Origin: Microstegium vimineum
Lineage: Eukaryota; Streptophyta; Magnoliopsida; Poales; Poaceae
Reading direction: 5' to 3'
Assembly (NCBI GenBank): GCA_022036555.1
Contig: CM039133.1
Span: 39,446,718 to 39,510,717, forward strand
DNA length: 64,000 nt
Under the pieces are notes generated by a model, which made no database searches, had not been told where the DNA came from, and worked only from the letters and a program-made list of their open reading frames with translations. A program made the translations under genes and the position numbers. Positions 55,383-64,000 of the stretch are shown here, piece after piece; position 1 is the stretch's first letter, and each line of letters begins with the position of its first letter.

Positions 55383-57412
55383 ATGGCTCAAATATCATTC
55401 AACCATGTGGGGAGCAAACCGCCAATGTTTGATGGCACCTCATTTGATTATTGGAAGAGGAAGATGAAGATGCATCTAGGCTCAATACATGAGAAGTTGT
55501 GGAGTGTGACCAAACATGACTTTGTCATTCTTGATGAAGCCGCTCCCACACCTAAAGAGCAAGAGAACCGGCAATGCAACACCATGGCACTCAATGTCAT
55601 CTACAATGGCATTGATTCCAAGGTGTTTGAACAAATCAAAGATCTTGAGAAAGCAAGTGAAGTGTGGAAGAGATTAGAAGATACTTATGAGGGCACTTCA
55701 ACGGTAAAGAATGCCAAGCTATACATGCTCAAGGACAAGCTATCTTACTTCAAGATGAAGGATGATGAGTCCATCCCGGAGATGTTCCATAGGCTCCAAG
55801 TGATCATCAATGATCTCAAGAGCTTGGGTGAGAAGGTCAAAGATGAAGACTTCTCAAACTGCTTTCTTGGTTGTTTGCCCAAGAAATACAAAACCTTGAG
55901 GCAAATAATTAGGAGGGATGGTTTGGACAAGATCACTCCCAATGAAGTACTTGGTGAGATCATGACCGAAGAGCAATACAATGAGGAAAGTGAAGAAGAA
56001 GAGGTCAAGGAAGAAAAGAAAGAAAAGAAGAGCTTTGCATTCAAGGCCTCATCATCCAAGAGAAAGGGTAAAGCAAAGAAGCAAGAGTCAAGTGATGATG
56101 AAGAAGCTAGTGATGATGATGATGAGATGATGGTCCTCTTCGTGCCCAAGTTTGGCAAGTTCATGAATAAGAAGGGCTATGGTGCTAGAAAGAGAAGAGA
56201 TAACTTCAAGGGCAAAGAATATGAGAAGAGATGCTACAAGTGCAAGAGCACCGGTCACATGATTGCGGATTGTCCCAATCATAGTGATGATGATGAGAAG
56301 AAGAAGAGCAATCATGACAAGAAGGAGAAGAAGCTATCCTTCACCAAGAAGAAGAAGGGTGAATCCTATGTGGTAACTTGGGATGATAGTGACTCTTCCA
56401 ATGATGACTCTAGTGATGATGAAAGGAATAAGTCCAAGAAGAAGGTTGTGGCAAGAATTGCTATCAACAACAAGCCATCCATCTTCGACACTCCATTATG
56501 CTTCATGGCTAAGCCAACTAAGGTACAATTTCATGATGATAGTGATAGTGATGATGATAGTAGTGATGATGATGAGGAGTACTCCAAGGAGGAACTAGTT
56601 GATATAATGAAACAAACTTATGAGTGCTTTCAGAAGAAGAGAAATGAGTGCAAAGAATTGAACAAGAATCTTAATGCTCTTGAACAATCCTTTGATGAGT
56701 TCAATGGCTCTCATGAGAGGCTAATGGAAGCCCATGAGAAACTTGAGAGGACTCACTACAAGCTTGAAAAGGCTCACTCCTCTCTCCTTGATCAAAGCAA
56801 GGATAAGGTTGTTGCATCATGCAATATTGGAGTAACTTGTGATATTCTAGATGAATCATTTTTCACTCCTATCATTGTTGCCCCAACCGAGACACCATGT
56901 AGCACCTCCACTTGCACATCTACTAGTGATAGCTCAAAAGATGATGCTACACTAGTGATTGAAAATGAAAAATTGAAAAATGATGTTAATGAACTTACTC
57001 ATGCATTGGGTAAGGCATATGGTGGAGATACTCGCTTGCTTAAGTGCTTGGGTAGCCAAAGATTCTCTCATTACAAAGAGGGTTTGGGCTATACCCCAAG
57101 AAGGGCAAGTCGGCCTTTGTCACTCCTAAGCCTAGCTTTGTGAGGAGCAATGGCCGGTTTTGCACAAAATGCAAGCAAGTAGGGCATGTAGACCAATATT
57201 GCAAACTTAACATGAGCCAAACCAAGTTTTCTAAAGCTACCTCTATGCACCTTGATTCATGTTATATGCTTACCAAAAGTGCTAAAGGTATCATGGCTAA
57301 GTATGTTGGCACATCCATAGTTGGCCCAAAGAAGAAGGCTATTTGGGTGCCAAAATCCTTGGTCACTAACTTTGGAGGACCCAAACAAGTATGGGTACCT
57401 AAAAGAAACTAA
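55383..57412 (+). pseudogene. Copia B gag
   Basis: Starts at ATG 55383 (MAQISFNHVGSKPPMFDG). The UBN2 domain covers roughly residues 10-210 (FDYWKRKMKMHLGS, LEDTYEGTSTVKNAKLYMLK). It is followed by a charged Lys/Glu segment, the zinc knuckle CYKCKSTGHMIADC (residues about 284-297) and acidic Ser/Asp stretches with coiled-coil-like Glu/Lys repeats. The frame shifts near 57120, and the C-terminal part with a second knuckle, CTKCKQVGHVDQYC, continues in another frame to TAA at 57410-57412. Gag makes the particle and binds RNA. Nearly intact: one frameshift. Confidence 0.9.
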
Positions 57413-57424
57413 TTTGTTTTATAG

Positions 57425-59113
57425 GTAAATTACAAAGCCGGAGGAAGGCATTGGGTGCTTGATAGTGGGTGCACTCAACACATGACCGAGGATTCTAGAA
57501 TGTTCAAATCAATCAACTCCAACACCAATGATGGCATTGATAGTATTACTTTTGGTGGTAATGGCAAAGGCAAGGTCAAGGGTCTTGGTAAGATTGCAAT
57601 ATCCAATGACTTGAGTATATCCAATGTCTTGCTAGTTGAGAGCTTGAACTTCAATTTGCTATCTGTGGCTCAATTGTGTGATCTTGGATTCAAATGCATA
57701 TTTGGAATAGATGATGTAGAGATCATTAGTGTAGATGGTTCAAACTTGATCTTCAAAGGCTTTAGATATGAGAACCTCTACCTAGTTAATTTCAATGCTA
57801 GTGAAGCTCAATTGTCAACTTGCTTGCTCACTAAATCAAGTATGGGTTGGTTATGGCTTAGAAGGCTTGGTCATGTTGGGATGAAGCAATTGAATAGATT
57901 GATCAAACATGACTTAGTAAGAGGCTTGAAAGATGTTGTATTTGAGAAGGACAAACTTTGTAGCTCTTGTCAAGCCGGCAAACAAGTTGGTAACACCCAT
58001 CCAAAGAAGGGCATGATGAACACTAGTAGAGCATTTGAGTTGTTGCACATGGATTTATTTGGACCAACAACTTACACAAGTATTGGAGGGAATAAGTATG
58101 GATTTGTCATAGTGGATGATCTTACAAGATATACTTGGGTATTCTTTCTCAATGACAAGAGTGATACATTTGCAACCTTCAAATCTTTTGTTAAGAGATG
58201 TCACAATGAGTTTGAAACAACCATCAAGAAAGTGAGAAGTGACAATGGAAGTGAATTCAAGAATACAAGAGTTGAAGAGCTATGTGATGAGCTTGGAATC
58301 AAGCATCAACTCTCGGCCAAGTACACTCCACAATCAAATGGCCTTGTTGAGAGGAAAAATAGAACATTGATTGATATGGCAAGGTCTATGCTTAGTGAGT
58401 AAAATGTGAGTCAATCCTTTTGGGCCAAAGCTATCAACACCGCTTGCTACTCTAGCAACCGGTTATATTGTCATCCATTGATAGAGAAGACTCCATATGA
58501 GCTATTAAATGGAAGAAAGCCCAACATTGCATACTTTAGAGTCTTTGGGTGCAAATGCTACATCTTGAAGAAAGGCACAAGACTTGGGAAGTTTGACAAG
58601 AAGTGTGATGAATGGTTCCTACTTGGTTACTCAACCACAAGCAAAGCCTATAGAGTGTGGAATTCGGCCAGTGGTATACTTGAGGAGGTTCATGATGTTG
58701 AATTTGATGAAACCAATGACTCCCAAGTTGAGAATGAGAACCTAGAAGATGTGAGTGGTCCTCAATTGGCAAATGCTATGAAGAGCATGGATATTGGTGA
58801 TATTAGGCCTAGGCAAGTGATTGACATTGAAGATGATAAAGATCAAGTGCTCAACTCACCTCAAATACAAGCTAGTAGCTCTCAAGTGCAAGATCAACAA
58901 GTTGCTAGTTCATCTCAACCAAGCTCAAGCAATCAAGTCCCTATCCTCCAACCGACCAACATTGCAAGAGATCATCCCATTGATCAAATAGTTGGTGACA
59001 TTACAAGTGGTGTTCAAACAAGATCAAGATTGGCATCCTTTTGTGAGCACTACTCCTTTGTATCATCCATAGAGCCAACAAAAATTGATGAAGCCCTACC
59101 AGATGTTGATTAG
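57425..59113 (+). pseudogene. Copia B protease and integrase
   Basis: Begins right after TAG (57422-57424) with VNYKAGGRHWVLDSGC, the aspartic-protease motif. GAG-pre-integrase has LRRLGHVGMKQL and CSSCQAGK. Integrase shows its acidic residues in HMDLFGPTTYTS, VRSDNGSEF and LVERKNRTLI. A TAA at 58400-58402 (expected Tyr) breaks it; the C-terminal part continues in another frame from 58406 (FWAKAINTACYSSNRLY, KTPYELLNGRKPN, VFGCKCYILKK). It runs into an acidic linker that ends at TAG 59111-59113, where Trp is expected. Confidence 0.9.
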
Positions 59114-59122
59114 GTAAATGCT

Positions 59123-60613
59123 ATGCATGAAGAGCTCAACAATTTCACTAGGAACCAAGTTTGGGAACTAGTTGAAAGACCCAAGAACTACAATGTGATT
59201 GGCACAAGATGGGTATTTAGAAACAAACAAGATCAAGATGGTATAGTTGTGAGGAACAAAGAAAGATTGGTAGCTCAAGGATACACTCAAGTTGAGGGTC
59301 TTGACTTTGGAGAAACCTATGCATCGGTTGCAAGATTAGAGGCAATTAGAATTCTATTGGCATATGCATGTGCACACAACATCAAGCTATACCAAATGGA
59401 TGTGAAGAGTGCTTTCTTGAATGGATACATCAATGAGCTAGTATATGTTGAGCAACCTCCCGGATTTGAAGATGACAAGAAGCCCAACCATATGTACAAG
59501 TTGAGGAAGGCTTTATATGGCTTGAAGCAAGCACCTAGAGCATGGTATGAAAGATTGAGGGATTTCCTTCTATCTAAAGGGTTCATCATGGGGAAGGTTG
59601 ATACTACCCTCTTCACCAAGAAGCTTGGCAAAGATCTTTTTGTGCTCCAAATCTATGTGGATGATATCATATTCGGTTCAACCAATCAAGATTTTTGTGA
59701 AGAATTTGGCGAGATGATGGAAAATGAGTTTGAAATTTCAATGATTGGTGAACTTAGCTACTTCTTTGGTCTTCAAATCAAGCAATTGAAGAATGGCACC
59801 TTTGTGAGTTAAGGCAAGTACATCAAGGATATGATGAATAAGTTTGGCTTAGAGGATTCAAAAGGCATTAGCACTCCAATGGGCACTAATGGACACTTGG
59901 ATAGGGATGCTAGTGGCAATATGGTGGATCAAAAGTTGTATCGGTCTATGATTGGAAGCCTACTCTATGTGACCGCCTCTAGGCCGGATGTGATGTTTAG
60001 TGTATGCATGTGTGCAAGATTCCAAGCCTCTCCAAGAGAAAGTCACTTGAAGGCTACAAAGAGAATATTGAGGTACTTGAAGCATACACAAGATGTTGGA
60101 TTGTGGTATCCCAAGGGATCTAACTTTGAGCTAATTGGATATTCGGACTCCGACTATGCGGGATGCAAGATTGATAGAAAAAAACACATCGGGCACATGT
60201 CAAATGCTAGGCATGTCACTTGTATCTTGGTCATCAAAGAAACAAAATAGTGTTTCACTCTCTATCTCTCTATCGCCGAAGCCGAATACATAAGTGCGGG
60301 TAGTTGTTGTGCTCAATTGCTTTGGATGAAAGCCACTTTGAATGACTATGGGATCAATTTCAAGCAAGTGCCATTGCTATGTGACAATGAAAGTGTGGTG
60401 AAGCTAACCAACAATCTGGTTCAACATTCAAGAACCAAACACATTGATGTAAGGCACCATTTCATAAGGGACCATCAACTCAAGGGTGATATCAAAATCA
60501 CAAGTGTTGGCACCGATGATCAACTTGCCGACATATTCACCAAGCCACTTGAGAAGAGGTTTTGCAAGCTAAGAAATGAATTGAACATTCTTGACTTCTC
60601 AAATATGTGTTGA
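59123..60613 (+). pseudogene. Copia B reverse transcriptase and RNase H
   Basis: RT: MHEELNNFTRNQVWELVERP, TRWVFRNKQDQDG, QMDVKSAFLNGYINE, ALYGLKQAPRAWYERL and catalytic QIYVDDIIFGSTN. It is open to a TAA at 59810-59812 (Gln expected), and continues as DMMNKFGLEDSKG, YRSMIGSLLYVTASRPD and SDSDYAGCKIDRK. A one-base indel in the A-run near 60180 then shifts the frame. RNase H resumes as LLWMKATLNDYGI, LLCDNESVVKLTNN and ADIFTKPLEK, ending at TGA 60611-60613. All catalytic residues are still readable; only these few lesions disable it. Confidence 0.9.
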
Positions 60614-61567
60614 TGCACCCCCCCATATATGACATGCCTCTCCTTCGAGCTATGCAAGGTACAAGTTGGTTGACATGTCATTCATCCTTATTAGGACTTG
60701 TTAGTGCATCTAGAAACCAATTCATTAGGCTCATTCATGAAAATTCAAAATGATTTGATGCTCATATGGTACCACTATTGCTTCTATGCTTGACTTGATC
60801 TAGTGTTAGCATATGACATATTTGTGGGCTTGCAATCCTAGAATTTGATCTAGATCATGAACTTCAAATGTTTAGCTCAACATGGGCAAGATAACCATTC
60901 TAGGATGTGTGAACGAGCTTGTCCATGGTTTAAACCGAGTTAAATAGCTTGGAGCAAGTAATCTAGATTGAACCACAACTAAGCTTCTCTCCAATAATCA
61001 AACCTTTGAGCACATCTTTTATGATAATAGATGACAAAGGGGAGAAGTAAGTAGAGTAAGTAGTACAACAAAGAAAAATATTTTTGAAAATTTTGAAAAT
61101 GAAAGCACACAAGTAGGGGGAGCAATCCTATGAATAAAGTTGTTGCATACTTTGTGCATTCATAAGTGCTTGCTTGCATATGTTTTTACATTCATGATAT
61201 GCGTGTGTGGTGAATTCTAGAACCTAAATTGATATGGTGTTTGAGGAACTAGCATGCTTAGATTGTTACATCTTTAAATGGTATCTAGTTCTCTCATAGT
61301 GTTTCCAAGTTGTTTGTCAAGTGGTTTCTAGGCATTCATGGTGCTAAGGATGGTTTATATTACACTCCGATTGGTATCATGCTTCAAAGGTCCATCCTAC
61401 ACACCTTAGCATCATTTGGTAGCATTTACTCACCCACAATTCCTATTCATACATATGTGATCAAATTGAACCAAACTCATATATCACATATGTAGGGGGA
61501 GCTAATACTACCAAAGTGAAAATTTTCATCATATATATTCATTTGTGAAAGGTTGTCATCAATTACC
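60614..61567. other. Spacer between Copia B pol and its polypurine tract
   Basis: About 950 bp of AT-rich sequence without a convincing ORF. This is where element A carries its extra ORF; element B lacks it. Confidence 0.7.
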
Positions 61568-61581
61568 AAAAAGGGGGAGAT
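61568..61581 (+). other. Polypurine tract of Copia element B
   Basis: AAAAAGGGGGAGAT directly before the 3' LTR. Confidence 0.88.
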
Positions 61582-62450
61582 TGAAAGACCTTGTTTGGTT
61601 TTGGTTAATTGATGAAACCTATGGACTAATCCTTGTACTAAGTGTATGATCAAGATAAGGTGGTTCACCTTGAGACATGGAGCTAGATGAAAGATCATGA
61701 TGGATCAAGTGCTCCATGACTAAGGAAAAGAAGAAAGAGAAAAACAAAATGGACCCAAGGCAAAGGTATATCATAGGGCCATTTTTGGTTTAGTGATCAA
61801 GACACTATAGATAGTGTGATCACATTTAGGATAGATAGCCGTACTATCAAGAAGGGAAAACTCGTGTCGATTGCGGTTATCATGTGCCACTAGGTTTGCA
61901 TTGCATCCATATAAAATGAACCTAAGTGACACAAACATGAACTAAAATCCATGAACAATTTTGTAAAAGGCTAACATAGGGCTTGAGTGGTTGGAACACT
62001 TGGTGTTAGCACATGGAAGCATGGAGAAGAAGAGGCAGCTCGGATTGGCACGCAGAAGCACTCCGGACGCAGGGTCCGGACGCAAGCAAAGTGCGGTCCG
62101 GACCATTGGTCATGCGACCGGAGGCATACCCTAGCCCCGGCCTCACTGGACAGAGGAACCAGACGCGGATCATCGTCCGGACGCAAGCCTCCGGACGCAA
62201 CGTCCGGACGCAAGCCTCCGGACGCAGCGTCCGGAGGTTGGAGCTCTCTAGACTCCTCTGTTTCGATGATCCGGACGCAAGGCATGGTCCGGACGCGAGT
62301 CCGGAGCCAAGAGGCTCTCTGGACCCTCCATGGGTTAGGTCCGGACGCAGAAGAAAAGGGAACCAGACGCTCCTGTTCACTGCGTTCGGATGCCACACGT
62401 CAGCAGCAGGAAGGGCGCCAACGGCTGGTTTTGAAATGGAGGAGGGTCCG
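61582..62450 (+). repeat. 3' LTR of Copia element B, interrupted
   Basis: Matches the first ~870 bp of the 5' LTR up to GGAGGGTCCG, then stops where a Gypsy LTR begins at 62451. It has the same GTCCGGACGCA array (62060-62450), with one extra partial unit near 62180-62220. Confidence 0.92.
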
Positions 62451-64000
62451 TGTGACGGAACCGTCCAAATTATAAGAGATCAAGTGCTAAAGTAGTTGAC
62501 TTAACTACCACTTACAACACTTGAGCACATATAATCCCGGTAGTCCGGAAATCTCGAAGGATTTCTAACATCAACTCAGGATCGCGTACATTCAGGGATA
62601 CACATTCGAACGAGCCACAAATCAACCGAAAATACTTAAAGTACGAAATAAAGTTATTACAACACTTTGTTCCAAATAAAAGTAGTACTTACGCCACTAC
62701 ACTTATGGCCGAATAAAACATTGTTTGAAACTGATCTTGAAGTTTTAAAAGACAAGGGTGCCCACAACGTCATGTCCGACAACAGCAAAAGATGAGCTTG
62801 TAGAAGATCTTGCCCAAGGCCTACTCCTCTTCTCCTTCAACAGGATAGAGGCAGTGCTTACAATAGCGGAAGTATACTTGGCCATCTGCAACAAACGGGA
62901 TAAACCTTGAGTACGGGAATGTACTCAGCTAGACTTACCCGTCTAACTGAAAATAAAGACTCCAAGGATATGCATGGTTGTATCTGGGGTTGGGCAAGCT
63001 TTACTTTGCGGAAATTCTTAAATTAAAGGAGTTTGCTTTAATGATGCGGTGAGCAGTCATCTTTTATCCTACTAATTATCTCTAGGTTATTGCACCTGTA
63101 CTAGAGCACACACTTGATCTACTCAGACAGTATAAAAACATATATCCAGTTCCTTCATCAATATTTTAGTAGAACCATTACGATGTCACATGGAGTTGTA
63201 CCATGGTGAAGCTCAGCATAATCCCCCATATCCAGTGGGGGGCGGCAATTCGTATCGATATACACTAGCTGGTAAGATTACCTTTAACACACGCCCATAC
63301 TTTCCCCGTCGGGTCAGCATTAGGTTACCGCTCAACAAAGTCCAGGTGGTAACCGACGCGATCTCAGAGTAGTCCACCCAATTGTAGAAAATAGATGGCC
63401 ACCACAGGGCAGATCGTATCTACAGTCTAGAGGTTGCTCACAGTAGGCTGAGAACCGGCCCGGACAGTGTTTACTCGGCTTCGGGGTCGATACTCACAAC
63501 GGCCCCTATGTGAAAGGGAGCATTCAAAGATGTAAGAGGGCCACCATCGTGTACAAACCTACACGATCCAACGGACGGACTGCCCCCAAGTCTAAACCAC
63601 TTGGTGCACTTGCCTTCCAGTTGACCGTATTTCATTACTACCAAGCTCTGTGGAAACATGTCCTCGTGCAAGCTCCGCAGCGGCGGCAATGGCGCACGGC
63701 CAACGGTGCTGTGACAACACGGGTCGAACTGAAGCTAGGGAGAAACGTTCTCACCTCGGCTAACTCCGGTAAAGCTTCCACGAAGATGGAGGCGTCGGAG
63801 ACGAGACGGCGAACGGTGAGCGCTGGTTGATCGGTGCAGTGGCGACTCGGAGTCGAAGAACGGCGGGGACGTTCCGGCGACTGGAGTCCACTGCTGGTTA
63901 AACAGAGGCGAGCGGCGAGGTTGCGAGGCAAAGGCGAAAGCTAGAAGGAGAAAGATTGAGCAGAGGACTTTGGGTGGTGGTGTATTTGAGAAGAAGGTGC
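62451..64000 (-). mobile_element. Gypsy (Tekay/Del-like) LTR, partial, leaving the window
   Basis: Starts TGTGACGGAACCGTCC, the reverse complement of a ...GGTTCCGTCACA LTR end, comparable to the end ...GGTTCTGTCACA of the solo LTR at 52652. The segment 62880-62935, read on the minus strand, has GTACTCAAGGTTTATCCCG and TTGTTGCAGAT, matching about 52230-52265. Preceding GTCCG (62446-62450) would be the 5-bp target-site duplication. No coding domain is visible in this part; the rest is outside the window. Confidence 0.7.

Larger units (their letters stand above)
53545..62450 (+). mobile_element. SIRE/Maximus-type Copia retrotransposon B
   Basis: A nearly complete plus-strand element: 5' LTR 53545-55322, primer-binding site, gag, protease, integrase, RT, RNase H, spacer, polypurine tract and 3' LTR from 61582, which is interrupted at 62451. 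LTRs differ at roughly 6 of the first 100 positions, so it is not a very recent insertion. The polyprotein is broken by three nonsense codons (58400-58402, 59111-59113 and 59810-59812) and by frameshifts near 57120 and 60180. Unlike element A there is no large extra ORF before the 3' LTR. Confidence 0.93.

Overview
This is repeat-dense plant nuclear DNA, most likely from a grass (Poaceae) with a large genome. The evidence is the set of element families (SIRE/Maximus- and Ale-type Copia, Tekay- and Tat-type Gypsy, L1 LINEs, CACTA, MULE), a WAK-type receptor kinase with the usual grass exon layout, and an intron-containing plant secretory phospholipase A2. I see no rRNA, tRNA, CRISPR or bacterial features. 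Only two host genes can be supported: a wall-associated kinase gene (+ strand, 20155-32485, frameshifted) and a secretory phospholipase A2 gene (- strand, 33497-34489, apparently intact). All other coding potential belongs to transposable elements.

Layout. 1-11969: a SIRE-type Copia element on the - strand whose left LTR runs out of the window; it carries gag and pol with breaks, plus an extra sense ORF next to the 3' LTR. About 11975-19945: an L1 LINE remnant on the - strand split by three later insertions, each with a perfect target-site duplication: a SIRE-type solo LTR (13069-14941, GATGA), a Pack-MULE carrying two exons of a GalT/ADP-glucose-phosphorylase-like gene (15051-16916, 9-bp TTATTATTT), and a second solo LTR of the same type (17591-19384, AATGG). 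20155-32485: the WAK gene, with intron 1 swollen to about 9.4 kb by an Ale-type Copia (21649-26512) and a CACTA-like element containing a decayed LINE (26632-30561). A 557-bp CACTA-type MITE sits 36 bp after the WAK stop codon. 33497-34489: PLA2. 34801-36622: a 205-bp tandem duplication and a TIR element.

37353-53158 is a three-level nest: a SIRE LTR remnant contains a Tekay-type Gypsy solo LTR (37423-52652, TSD AAAGA), which contains a complete but pol-less Tat-lineage element (40852-51443, TSD AGGTG) with a degenerate gag and intron-containing antisense genes of the 'putative gypsy-type transposon' family. 53159-53544 is a CACTA-like fragment with a 60-bp minisatellite. 53545-62450 is a second SIRE-type Copia (+ strand), nearly complete but with three nonsense mutations and frameshifts. 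Its 3' LTR is interrupted at 62451 by a Gypsy LTR that leaves the window.

The order of insertion can be read from the nesting. The Pack-MULE, the antisense genes of the pol-less Tat element, a conserved double-stop junction between gag and pol in both SIRE elements, and GC-rich GACGGACGC-like arrays shared by otherwise different LTRs are the observations most worth a second look. All coordinates come from reading the sequence; family names were assigned by motif recognition, not by database search.
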